Assembly: GCF_036226365.1 (NCBI RefSeq)
Contig: NZ_CP108462.1
Coordinates: 248,001 to 312,000 of the forward strand
DNA from: Streptomyces sp. NBC_01262
GTDB lineage: Bacteria; Actinomycetota; Actinomycetes; Streptomycetales; Streptomycetaceae
Direction: 5' to 3'
DNA: 64,000 nucleotides
Shown here: piece by piece, positions 25,501 through 33,488 of the stretch
Numbering within the stretch: position 1 is the stretch's first letter
Layout of the letters: each line of letters opens with the position of its first letter
The notes under the pieces: model-generated
Databases searched by the model: none
Seen by the model: the letters and a program-made list of their open reading frames with translations, nothing else
Told to the model about the DNA's origin: nothing
Program-made: the position numbers and the translations under genes

Positions 25501-26304
25501 GGTGCCGCCGGCGGCCACGACATCGGGGTTGGTCGACGGCCAGTTCTGCACATGGCCGGTGTCGCCGGTGGACGCGACCACGGCCACCCCGGGATGGTCG
25601 TAGTGGTGGTCGTACGCGGTCTGGGACGCCGACTCGCCCGGCAGGCCGTAGGAGTTGGACACGTACTTGGCGCCCAGGCGGACAGCGGTGTCGACCGCCG
25701 TGCCCAGGTCGTCCAGGCTCGCCGAATCGCCTTCCACCAGAAGGATGTCGCACGCCGGGCAGGCGGACGAGACCGCGTCGAGGTCGAGCGCGGTCTCCAG
25801 GGCCCAGCCCGCGTCGTCCGCCGGGTAGTCCGTGCCGCCGTTCTGGTCGACCTTGCGGAAGCAGCCGTTGGCGGTGGTGCAGGCGGGCAGGCCGTAGTGC
25901 TCCCGGTACGCGGCCAGGTCGGCCTCGGCGTGGGAGTCGCCGTTGGCGTCGACGATGGCCACGGTCCGGCCCTCGCCTCCGGCGGGAAGACCGTAGGCGG
26001 CCTGGATGTCGGCGGGGCCCAGCGCGCTCGACGGGGGCGTCGTGGCATGCGGTTGGACGCGGTGGTCGGAGTCGGTATGGATGTCGGCGAAGCACTGGGC
26101 GACGCCGTCCTTCTGGCTCGGGGTGTTGCAGTCGGCCGGGACGTAGTTCTTGGGCACGTTGTCCTGCGGCACCGAGTTGAGCAGGTCCGAGGCGGTGGCG
26201 GAGGCGGCGGAGGCGGGCTGTGTCGCCGTGAGGGCGGCGGCGAGACAGCCGGCTATCAGCATGGAGAGGGGCGCGCGTACGCGCACACGTCTGAAGAGCA
26301 GCAA
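22489..26304 (-). CDS. secreted S53 (sedolisin) peptidase with carboxypeptidase-regulatory-like and kelch repeats
   Basis: 1271 aa. A signal peptide (RRVRVRAPLSMLIAGCLAAA, ending PASAAS) is followed by the S53 domain at about 75-420. Catalytic Glu170 and Asp174 lie in WALETALDLD, the oxyanion Asp in ASTGDTG, and Ser345 in GGTSLSAP. Two regulatory-like beta domains follow (SGHITDSGSGSALAGAALTV, then HTVSGTVTDGSGHGW), then a jelly-roll or MAM-like segment, five to six kelch repeats (about 930-1190, for example LYVAGGWAPDG, LYVIGGCVG) and a terminal Ig-like domain. The long propeptide of most sedolisins is missing. The TTG at 26302-26304 has the best ribosome site (AAAAGGG); a GTG at 26323-26325 is an alternative. 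Confidence 0.92.
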   Translation of the reverse strand: MLLFRRVRVRAPLSMLIAGCLAAALTATQPASAASATASDLLNSVPQDNVPKNYVPADCNTPSQKDGVAQCFADIHTDSDHRVQPHATTPPSSALGPADIQAAYGLPAGGEGRTVAIVDANGDSHAEADLAAYREHYGLPACTTANGCFRKVDQNGGTDYPADDAGWALETALDLDAVSSACPACDILLVEGDSASLDDLGTAVDTAVRLGAKYVSNSYGLPGESASQTAYDHHYDHPGVAVVASTGDTGHVQNWPSTNPDVVAAGGTRLTRAEGTARGWTETAWSAGGSGCSLYEAQSAYQRGLATGCDTRATADVSAVADPATGLAVYDTMGQDGWVQVGGTSLSAPLITAMYALAGTPVEGTYPVTYPYINATGLNDVTEGSNDTCGTVVCTAGAGWDGPTGLGTPAGVSALAFGAHGTLSGHITDSGSGSALAGAALTVSEAGEGGREYHVTTDADGAYSLPVAVGTYLVSATDFGYRENSRPAVTVAENETKTADLSLVKLPTHTVSGTVTDGSGHGWPLYARITIEGYPYGALHTDPYTGRYSVELPEKATYEFHVAPVYPGYRSTDLSVPVGTADVRRTVTPGIDPVACVAPGHAYPAGTGFEGWTGATPQRGWTVVNHGTDGAGWDFADVIPNLLGSSGNWAAADPYGRGGAHEDTELVSPVFSLSGQTAPVLGFDALYAASKDSVADVDLSLDSGATWTTVWHRDSAEYLGHVEVPLDPAAGQKHVKVRFHYSGSGLTIWQLDTVTVGSCAVVGGGMVAGKVVDGNTGRTVTPATVVDTTDPHATATTVATPDDPALADGYYWLFSAPAGRHTYRTTAPRYVSSTGTVTTRADKVNRYDRTLQAGRLGVSPDRLTVSEALGGSGSRKVTFTNRGRAPLHVDLGEQSTGYTSPDGASGTTPASSPAGAWTGIADYPEPVMDNVVGTYQGKVYSVAGVSDLFGGEYLSRGYVHDPVTDAWTPIADLPEALESPGGAFIDGTLYVAGGWAPDGARASLYAYHPATDAWTRLADLPQAVGMPDVTVLDGSLYVIGGCVGTGCVATVSTVYRYTPATDTWTRRADYPVSMERAACAGITGELVCAGGISAVAGQEAKTYRYSPSADTWTRAADMPAGRWGATASGNDGKLQAVGGIVDLDAVNSVVEYDPVSNTWSDLPNTSSAVLRAGGSCGMYRIGGMTSWKASTAAEVLPGHDQCDGDDVGWLSADRTSFDLAPGRSTTVTVRADASAVPAPGTYGARLTYSTDTPYAGASVTVSLKVTVPRPR

Positions 26305-26404
26305 GGGGGCACCCTTTTCCGTCACGTCAAAGACCCGGATGTTCCGGCCCTGCGCGCACTGAGTATCGACGGCCGCCGTGGGGTGTCGCGATTGGGCGGA
26401 TGAC

Positions 26405-29383
26405 CTAAAGATCCGCCGGGGTGATCCCGGCCCGTGTCACGTTGACCGCCAGAGCGGTCCGCGAGGTCACCCCGTATTTGCGCATGGCGGAGTTGAGCTG
26501 CGCCGCGATGGTCTTCGGGGAACGCGAAAGGGCCTGTGCGATGGCGGGGTTGGTCAGGCCGGTGAGCATCAGCCGGACCACTTCGAGCTCGCGCGGCGAG
26601 AGTTGGTCGCCGTAGCCGCGCCGTCCTCCGCGCCATATCTGCCTCACGGGCGCCCCGGCCGCGCGTAGCACGGTTCGCACCCGTTCCGCGTCGGCCCCGG
26701 CTCCGAGCGCGGTGAATCCGGCCTCCACACGGGTGAGTTCGGCCAGTCCGCCCTGCGGTTGCGGCCCGGCCCGTTCCGGTGCGGCCCGCAGACAGCCGAC
26801 TTGGCGCTCGGCCGCGAGCAACGCCTCGTACGGCCGGGGCAGACGTTCCCAGATCGCCGCCGCCCGGCCGAACGCGTCGGCCGCCTCGGCGAAGCGCCCC
26901 TCCCCCTCGGCCAGGGTGCCGCGGCATGACTCCAGGGCCGCGTCCGCCGCGGGCAGACTCCGGCCCGCCAGCCCTTCGGCCAGGTCCGCGACGAACTTCC
27001 GTGCCTCGCGCGGCCGGTCGTCCGCGATCAGCGCCCGGGTTCGCACCGGCGCGAACTCGGTGGCCCACAGCCAGATGTCCTTACGGGCCACGACCTCGGC
27101 CGGTCCGTCCGTCAGCTCGACTGCCTCGGCGGCCGAACCCTCGGCGAGCCTGATGCGCGCCAGCGCGGCAGCGGGCTCCAGCGGCACGTCGACGATGCCG
27201 CGTCGCAGGCCCGCGTCGAGCACCTGGCGCAGGCGCTCCTCCACTGTCCCGCCCGGCGCGGTGCCGGTGCCTGTGCCTGTGCCGCCGACCGCACCGTCCA
27301 GCAGTGCCGTGATCAGTACGGCATCCAGCTGCAGCAAGGGCTCCGCGTCCAACTCGGCCAGGGCGGCGGCGCGTTCGGCCAGTCCGTCCCAGGCGCCGGT
27401 GAACCAGTCCAGGTGGGCCAGCGTCACCAGGATCATGTCGTGCAGCCGCTGGTACCGGTATTCGCGGGCCCGGGCCAGCGCCGTGGTCAGCAGGCGCCGG
27501 GCCTCACCGTAGCGGCCCCAGCGCATGGCCCCGTTGCCGATGTTGAGGCCGCTGCGGGCCAGTTGCATCATTCCCTCCGGTGTCGTGGCGGTGCCGGGCA
27601 GCTGCGCCGCGACCTCCCAGCCGGCCTCGTCCCCCATGTCCAGAAGGGCGGTTGCCCGGTCCACCACGAGGGCCAGCCGCTGGTCCGGTGTCATCTGCAG
27701 GCGTGCGGCGTCGGCCGCCCGGCCCAGCCAGCGGCGATGCTCGGCGGCGGGCATCAGGGACCCCGCCGGGCTGCCCAGTGTGTTCATCGCCCAGGCGATC
27801 TGGAACGGCTCACCGGCCAGATCCGGCAGGGCCCGCTCCAGCTCCGCCGCACCGGCGGCGTATTCACCGACATGCAGCAGTATCCGCCCCAACTGCGTGC
27901 GGACGGCCGCCCGATCCTGCGGGGCCAGGCTCTCCGACTCCAGCACCTCGCGCAGCGCGCGGGTCAGGTCACCGCGGCCGACGTGGCCGGTGAAGGCGAG
28001 GACCGGCATCTTCTGTGCCCACCGGGCCACCGAGGCGGCAGGCGGACCGGCCTCCGTGATGAGCTCGTGCAGCAGTCCGACGGCGGTGCGGTGATCGCCG
28101 GAGGCCAGGGCGAGATCCGCGGTCCGCTCGGCGTACCGGCGCCACTGCCCGGTGTCGCCCGCCTCGCGGTAGTGATGGGCGAGGCGGGCCACCGGCTGGG
28201 GTGTCAGCGCCCGTAGCGACCGGCCCGCCGCGCGGTGCAGGGTCCGGCGGTCGGGCGGCGGCGTCAGGTCGTAGACGGCGCGTGCCGCGAGCGCGTGCCG
28301 GAAGCCGATCCGGCCCGCCCGGTCCTCACCGAGCAGTCCGCTGCGTACGGCGGCGTCCACCGCGTCGGCGACCACCCCGTCCGGCAGTCCGCTGACCGTC
28401 GCGAGCGCCGGCACTCCGGCCGGCTCGGCCAGCACAGCGGATGCCCGCAGCACTCGCTGTTCCACGGGGGTGAGCCGCGCGGCGCGTTCGGCGACGGCGT
28501 CCCGGATCGTCGGCGGGACAACGATGTCGGTGAGCGTCCTGCGCACCCACTCGCCGTCCCGCCGCACCAGGTCGGCCCGGTCCCGTAACAGCCGGAGGCA
28601 CTCCTCGACGGCAAGGGGCACCCCGTCGGTCCGCTGCTGGAGGAACGAGGCGAAAGCCTCGGAGACGTGCTCCCCGTGCAGCATCGAGGACATCAGCTCG
28701 GCGGTCTGGGACACCCCCAGCGGGCCGAGGGTCAGGCGTACGGCCCCCGTGCCGTCCGGGGAGCGGGCGGGCAGCCGCAGCAGCGCCGATCCCGGTGCCA
28801 GGTCCTCGGCGCGGTAGGTCAGAACCAGGCTCACCCGCCGGGAGGGGCGGGACGCGAGGAACAGCAGGAAGTCCAGCGTCGCCCCGTCGGCCCAGTGGAC
28901 GTCCTCCAGGACCAGGACGCCGACGCGCATCGCCTCCAGGAGTTCGGCCAGCGCGCGGAAGAGCCGGTGCCGGGCGGCGCCCGCGTCCGACAGGGTCTCG
29001 GGAGCGGGCGGCAGATCCCGCGCCCACTCGGGGAACAACGGGCGCAGCACACCGGCGAGCGGGGTCAGCGTCAGTCCGGCCACGCCCGGGCGGGCCTCGC
29101 GTGCGGCGTCGACGATCGGGCCGAGGGTGAGTGCCTGCCGAAACGGCGGGCAGATGGCGACCAGCGGATCCCGGGCGACGATCTCCGGCTGGTTCAGCGC
29201 CTCCTGGACAAGCCGGCTCTTGCCGATCCCCGCCTCGCCCTCGATGAGGACCAGGGCCGACGGCCGGGTCAACACCTCGGTCAGCCGCCGCAGTTCATCC
29301 GTCCTGCCCACCATACGTGGGGCGCTGAGACCGGGTGACCCGGGTAACGCACCCGGTCCGCAGTCCTGCGCCGACCGCTCCAT
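26405..29383 (-). CDS. LuxR-family transcriptional regulator with AAA ATPase domain (LAL type)
   Basis: 992 aa. The Walker A is EGEAGIGKSRLV (residues 49-56 core) and the Walker B VLVLEDVHWAD. A long helical TPR-like middle follows, and the C-terminal HTH reads LSPRELEVVRLMLTGLTNPA then IAQALSRSPKTIAAQLNSAM. Such large ATP-binding regulators often activate nearby metabolic or secreted-enzyme genes. It lies 100 bp upstream of the sedolisin gene on the same strand, so control of that protease is a reasonable guess. The HTH is less canonical than in GerE-type proteins (SPKTIAAQL for the usual SxxTVxxHL). Confidence 0.93.
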   Translation of the reverse strand: MERSAQDCGPGALPGSPGLSAPRMVGRTDELRRLTEVLTRPSALVLIEGEAGIGKSRLVQEALNQPEIVARDPLVAICPPFRQALTLGPIVDAAREARPGVAGLTLTPLAGVLRPLFPEWARDLPPAPETLSDAGAARHRLFRALAELLEAMRVGVLVLEDVHWADGATLDFLLFLASRPSRRVSLVLTYRAEDLAPGSALLRLPARSPDGTGAVRLTLGPLGVSQTAELMSSMLHGEHVSEAFASFLQQRTDGVPLAVEECLRLLRDRADLVRRDGEWVRRTLTDIVVPPTIRDAVAERAARLTPVEQRVLRASAVLAEPAGVPALATVSGLPDGVVADAVDAAVRSGLLGEDRAGRIGFRHALAARAVYDLTPPPDRRTLHRAAGRSLRALTPQPVARLAHHYREAGDTGQWRRYAERTADLALASGDHRTAVGLLHELITEAGPPAASVARWAQKMPVLAFTGHVGRGDLTRALREVLESESLAPQDRAAVRTQLGRILLHVGEYAAGAAELERALPDLAGEPFQIAWAMNTLGSPAGSLMPAAEHRRWLGRAADAARLQMTPDQRLALVVDRATALLDMGDEAGWEVAAQLPGTATTPEGMMQLARSGLNIGNGAMRWGRYGEARRLLTTALARAREYRYQRLHDMILVTLAHLDWFTGAWDGLAERAAALAELDAEPLLQLDAVLITALLDGAVGGTGTGTGTAPGGTVEERLRQVLDAGLRRGIVDVPLEPAAALARIRLAEGSAAEAVELTDGPAEVVARKDIWLWATEFAPVRTRALIADDRPREARKFVADLAEGLAGRSLPAADAALESCRGTLAEGEGRFAEAADAFGRAAAIWERLPRPYEALLAAERQVGCLRAAPERAGPQPQGGLAELTRVEAGFTALGAGADAERVRTVLRAAGAPVRQIWRGGRRGYGDQLSPRELEVVRLMLTGLTNPAIAQALSRSPKTIAAQLNSAMRKYGVTSRTALAVNVTRAGITPADL

Positions 29384-29507
29384 CCGCCCGCCTCCCCACT
29401 CCCCACCCCGCCTCGGGGCCCCGCACCGTGTCGACGTGCGATCACCCGGCACATTCTGTGCCCGCGACCCCGCCCGGTGCCAGCCCGGTGGTGGTCCGCG
29501 GCGGCGC

Positions 29508-30341
29508 TCAGTCCTGCTGGCGTCGGAACGCCTCCCGCGCCAGCAGGTCGTCGGGCGGGAGGACCGCCCCGTCCCACTCCCGCTCCTGCGCCAGGGCCCG
29601 TGCCACCGGGCTGACCAGGCGCTGCGCGTAGGACGAGTCGGCATGGGCGGCCAGCACGCGGACCCGGCCGTCGCCGGAGCCGCGGGGGGCCAGTGGGACG
29701 ACGACCACCGGCAGGCCCCGCTCATCGGTGACGAAGAGTTCGAAGTCGTCGCGGCGGAAGTGGTCGATGTCCACTATCGGTTTGGGGTAGTGGTGGTACC
29801 CGGCCGCCGTCGGCAGCACCCCGGAGTGCGGGCCGCGCGGCAACGGCACCGAGGCGTTGAAGATGGAGTCCGTCCACTCGGCGACCTGGCCGGCCGTCCG
29901 GATCGGCGTGCCCAGCAGGCGCTCGCCGTCGTCGTACCCGAGGGCGGCGTAACCGGGCAGCGTATCCGGGAAGGCGCCGACCACCCGCGCCGCACACCGG
30001 CGGATACGGTCCACCTTCTCCGGGGCCGCGCAGAACTGCGCCGACCACTCGATGCCGAGCGGCAGCAGCACACACAGCCACCCGTCGGGGTCCTTGACCC
30101 AGACCCCTCCGCCGTGATGGTCCTCGTACCCGGCCGGGCTGGGACCGGGGGCGGGGGCGGGGGTGGGGGTGGGGGCGAACGGCCACTCGCCATCGGTCGT
30201 GGCCACGAGCGTACGCATCAGTTTCCGGCTCGCCCTGTACTGCGCGGACTCCGTACGCGGCGGGTGGTCGGCCACGCTGATCGTCCAGGGGAAGTCCTGG
30301 TGCTCCGTGTGATCCCGTGGCACCGGGTCCATGGGGGGCAT
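29508..30341 (-). CDS. protein of unknown function encoded with a caspase
   Basis: 277 aa, not assigned to a known family with certainty. The N-terminus is FPWTISVADHPPRTESAQYR then ASRKLMR, and a Pro-rich stretch (TPTPAPAPGPSPAG, about residues 58-71) is followed by a compact C-terminal region with 'VVVPLAPRGSGDGRVRVLAA'. No signal peptide or transmembrane segment. It starts 15 bp after the caspase stop, so the pair is an operon. As a partner of a cytoplasmic caspase it could be substrate, inhibitor or effector; none of these is shown by sequence. ATG at 30341, with a second ATG three codons later. Confidence 0.75.
   Translation of the reverse strand: MPPMDPVPRDHTEHQDFPWTISVADHPPRTESAQYRASRKLMRTLVATTDGEWPFAPTPTPAPAPGPSPAGYEDHHGGGVWVKDPDGWLCVLLPLGIEWSAQFCAAPEKVDRIRRCAARVVGAFPDTLPGYAALGYDDGERLLGTPIRTAGQVAEWTDSIFNASVPLPRGPHSGVLPTAAGYHHYPKPIVDIDHFRRDDFELFVTDERGLPVVVVPLAPRGSGDGRVRVLAAHADSSYAQRLVSPVARALAQEREWDGAVLPPDDLLAREAFRRQQD
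30147..30175 (+). repeat. G-run tract with G-quadruplex potential inside the caspase-partner gene
   Basis: Five runs of five G separated by single C or T bases lie on the + strand, the template strand of the minus-strand gene. They encode the Pro-rich TPTPAPAPG linker in the protein. In DNA they could form a G-quadruplex; in the mRNA the run is C-rich. Confidence 0.7.
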
Positions 30342-30356
30342 GGCTGGCTCCAGTGG

Positions 30357-31223
30357 CTAGACGGTGAACGGACGTTGCTTGAGGAACCCGCCGTCCAGCT
30401 GCCCCGTACGGAACAGGTCCGGATTCTGGTTCATCGGCATCCGCTTCACGATCTGCCGGTGGAACGCCCGGTAACCGCCGTGGATCCCGTTCTGCTGCCA
30501 CTCGTCCCAGGTCTGCAGCAGCTTCCCGGTGAACAGGCCGTTGCGCCGCCCGTCCGCTGCCGTCTGGTCGTCCTGGCAGGCGGACAGCAGCAGGACCGAC
30601 GCCGGGATCTGCCCCGCGTCCTTGGCCTGGGTCTCCTTCTGGATCCCCTCGTAGAGCGCGGCGTCCCGGCTGTTCACCTCCACCTGCGTGCTCAGCGGCA
30701 TCACCCTGATCCGCTCCCCCACCTTCTCCGGGTCATCGGTGCCGAACTGCTCGCGCAGCGCGCGCGGGCTCAGCAGCTCGGGCACCGCGCGGACCACCGA
30801 TTCGCTGTGACAGCTGTCGGACACCACCAGGACACGCACCCCCGCGGCGAACGTGCCCAGCAGGGCGAACAGTTCGTCATCGACGAACTGCCGGTCCCAC
30901 AGCACCCACGTCTCGTCCAGCCGGTCCGGCTCGTCGTCCGGTCCGTTGAGGTCGTCCACCTGACCTCCATGCCCGGAGTAGCTCAGGAGCAGGATGTCGC
31001 CCTTCTTCAGCCTCCCCGCCGCGTCCCTCAGGACGGAGGTGACCTTCTCAACGGTCGCCTCCCGCGTAAGGATCGGCTCCGTCACCGTGAAGTTCGCCTT
31101 CCCTGCGAGCTGAGCCATGTCGCGGGCGTCGCTCTCACAAGCGAGCAGCGTCCCGTCCCAGCCGTTGTACCGCTCGGGATCGACTGCGTTGAGCCCAATG
31201 TGGATGGACAGACCTGTGGCCAT
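30357..31223 (-). CDS. caspase family protease (peptidase C14, orthocaspase/metacaspase type)
   Basis: 288 aa, essentially only the p20-like domain. The clan CD dyad is visible: His85 in LLLSYSGHGGQVDD and Cys138 in VLVVSDSCHSES. The start MATGLSIHIGLNAVDP and ACESDARDMAQLA match the type I metacaspase fold. Bacterial versions are usually Ca2+-dependent, cleaving after Arg/Lys, and are tied to stress, development or defence. No signal peptide. RBS GAGGAGACCTCGCC precedes the ATG. It is the first gene of a two-gene operon with the unknown protein at 29508-30341. Confidence 0.93.
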   Translation of the reverse strand: MATGLSIHIGLNAVDPERYNGWDGTLLACESDARDMAQLAGKANFTVTEPILTREATVEKVTSVLRDAAGRLKKGDILLLSYSGHGGQVDDLNGPDDEPDRLDETWVLWDRQFVDDELFALLGTFAAGVRVLVVSDSCHSESVVRAVPELLSPRALREQFGTDDPEKVGERIRVMPLSTQVEVNSRDAALYEGIQKETQAKDAGQIPASVLLLSACQDDQTAADGRRNGLFTGKLLQTWDEWQQNGIHGGYRAFHRQIVKRMPMNQNPDLFRTGQLDGGFLKQRPFTV

Positions 31224-31327
31224 GGCGAGGTCTCCTCTCGGCTTCCACTCCTATTCGTGAAGCTACGGCCAAAGGTTGTCCGCGACCTGCCGGACTAGGC
31301 CGAACGGGTGATTCGAGCAGAGCTCGT

Positions 31328-33472
31328 TCAGAACCCCGTGAGAGCGGGTTCGGGGTCGGACTTGCCTGCCTGGGGGTGGGGGTCGTCGTCGTGGTGGTGC
31401 CTGAAGAGTTTGCCGGGCCACCACATCCATCGGCCCAGGTCGAGGGTCAGCGCGGTGACGAGCACCGAACGGACGATGACGGTGTCCAGCAGTACGCCGA
31501 ACGCCACCGCGAAGCCGAGTTCGGCCGCGAACACCAGCGGCAGGGAGGCCATCGCGGCGAAGGTACCGGCCAGCACCAGGCCGGCTGAGGTGATCACGGC
31601 CCCGGTGGCGGACAGGCCTGTCAGCGCGCCGCGCCGGGTGCCGTGGAGCAGTGCCTCTTCGCGCACGCGGGTGACCAGGAAGATGTTGTAGTCGACGCCG
31701 AGGGCGACCAGGAACACGAAGGTCAGGAGCGGGAAGGAGGCTTCCGCCCCGGCGAAGTGGAACACGTGGTCGAACATCAGACCGCTCGCGCCGAGGGCCG
31801 CGCCGAAGGAGAGCACCACGGTCGCCATGAGGAGCAGTGGTGCGACGATCGCCCGCAGGAGCAGCGCGAGGACGAGGAAGACCACGATCAGCACGATGGG
31901 GATGATCACCCTGGAGTCGCGGGCGGCCGCTTCCTGAGTGTCGAGAATGATCGCCGTGTTGCCGCCGACCTGGGCATCCGCACCCTCGATCCGGTGGACC
32001 GCGGTCCGGGCCTGTTCGACGGTGTGCACCGCCGCCGTGCTGCTGGGATCGTCCTTGAGCTCCCCGAGCATGATGGCCTCGCCGTGCTTGAGCATCGGTG
32101 TGGAGACCTCAGCGACTCCGGGGACACCGGACAGTGCGGTCTTCACCTGCTCCGCCGAGGCGGCCCTTGCCACGACGTAGACGGGGTCGCCCGAACCGGC
32201 CGGGAAGTGCCGGGACCGGATCTCCTCGCCGACGACCATCTGCGGCTTGTGGGTGAACTGGTCCCTGTTGGAGAGCCCGTCGGCCTTGAGTCCGAACACC
32301 CCGAGCGCCATGACTGCGAGCACGAGCGCGGTGCCGATCCACACGATCCGCGGCCGGCCGGAGACGGCGGCGCCGACCCGGGTCCAGATGCCGTCCTCCG
32401 CCGCGGCGGCCCGTTCGTGCGGTTCGTACGGTTCGTACGGTTCGTACGACGGCGGTAGGGGCCAGAAGATCCAGCGGCCGCAGATGACCAGCAGGGCCGG
32501 CATGAGGGTGACCATGGCAAGCAGCCCGACGAGGATGCCGACGGCGCAGGCCGGTCCGAGCCCTTGGGTGGAGTTGAGGGTGGCCAGCATGAGCAGCATC
32601 AGGCTGACCGCGACGGTCGCGGCGCTGGCGATGATCGCGGGGCTGGAGCGGTGCAGGGCCTCCGCCATCGCCTCGTGGCGGTCCTCGTGCCGCCGCAGCT
32701 CCTCTCGGTAGCGGGAGGTGAGCAGTAGCGCGTAGTCGGTGGCGGCGCCGAACACGAGCACGGTCAGGATGAAGCCGGTCTGCTTGTTGACGGTGAGTCC
32801 GGCGTTCTTCGCCAGCAGGTAGATCACCGCTTCCGAGGTGGCCAGGGCGCCGCCCACGGTCAGCAGCGGCAGTAGTGGCAGCAACGGGCTGCGGTAGGTG
32901 AGCAGCAGGATGACGACCACCACCGACGCGGTGATCGTTGTCAGGGCGCCTCCAGCGCTGAAGGCCTTGATCGAGTCGGATGCGTAACCGGCCGGTCCGG
33001 TGATGTGGAAGCCGAGACCGCCCGCGTCCTGTTCGCCGACCTCGGTCATCGCGTCGACGACCTTGCCGATCCCTTCCCAGCCCGTCTTGTCCTTGTGGAC
33101 CTGGACCACGGTCTGGATGGCCTTCCCGTCCTGGGCCTTCGTTGGGCCCTGTGGCTGCCCCACGACGTTTTCGATGCCCGCAAAGGCTTCGGCGTCGGCT
33201 CGGGCCTTGGCCATGTCGGCAGGGGTGATGCCCTCCGGCCGGTCGTAGATCACGATCGCGGGCAGGGTATCGGCCAGTTGGAACTTCTCGGCCCGGTCGA
33301 CGATGCTGGTCGACTCCGCGTTGCCGGGCAGCCAGGCCGAATTGTCGTTCTGCTCGACGTCGCCGAGCCTGCCGGCCAGCATGAGGGCCGGAACCAGCAG
33401 GGCCGCCCAGAGTGCGAGGACGACCCATTTCGCCACCCTGCCGCTGGGCAAGGACAGCATTTTCCGCACCAT
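31328..33472 (-). CDS. MMPL/RND family transporter
   Basis: 714 aa. Two repeats each have one TM helix, a large external loop and five TM helices: the first starts VAKWVVLALWAALLVPALML and includes LLTYRSPLLPLLPLLTVGGA, the second includes LVFLVALGVDYNIFLVTRVR, a typical MMPL element. An in-frame repeat YEPYEPYEPHE (32414-32449) sits in the cytoplasmic loop before repeat 2. MMPL proteins in actinomycetes export lipids or natural products. It follows the ECF41 sigma gene by 16 bp with RBS GAGGAA, so it is probably a target of that sigma factor. Confidence 0.93.
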   Translation of the reverse strand: MVRKMLSLPSGRVAKWVVLALWAALLVPALMLAGRLGDVEQNDNSAWLPGNAESTSIVDRAEKFQLADTLPAIVIYDRPEGITPADMAKARADAEAFAGIENVVGQPQGPTKAQDGKAIQTVVQVHKDKTGWEGIGKVVDAMTEVGEQDAGGLGFHITGPAGYASDSIKAFSAGGALTTITASVVVVILLLTYRSPLLPLLPLLTVGGALATSEAVIYLLAKNAGLTVNKQTGFILTVLVFGAATDYALLLTSRYREELRRHEDRHEAMAEALHRSSPAIIASAATVAVSLMLLMLATLNSTQGLGPACAVGILVGLLAMVTLMPALLVICGRWIFWPLPPSYEPYEPYEPHERAAAAEDGIWTRVGAAVSGRPRIVWIGTALVLAVMALGVFGLKADGLSNRDQFTHKPQMVVGEEIRSRHFPAGSGDPVYVVARAASAEQVKTALSGVPGVAEVSTPMLKHGEAIMLGELKDDPSSTAAVHTVEQARTAVHRIEGADAQVGGNTAIILDTQEAAARDSRVIIPIVLIVVFLVLALLLRAIVAPLLLMATVVLSFGAALGASGLMFDHVFHFAGAEASFPLLTFVFLVALGVDYNIFLVTRVREEALLHGTRRGALTGLSATGAVITSAGLVLAGTFAAMASLPLVFAAELGFAVAFGVLLDTVIVRSVLVTALTLDLGRWMWWPGKLFRHHHDDDPHPQAGKSDPEPALTGF

Positions 33473-33488
33473 GTGGATTCCTCGGTCC

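Noticed and set aside
23641-26403. 920-aa plus-strand frame opposite the sedolisin
   Set aside because: Composition is Gly/Val/Arg-rich with no domain, typical of antisense frames in 72 percent GC DNA.
29404-29418. Short CCCCG-CCT-CGGGG hairpin upstream of the LuxR regulator as a terminator
   Set aside because: Five-base arms are expected by chance at this GC content.
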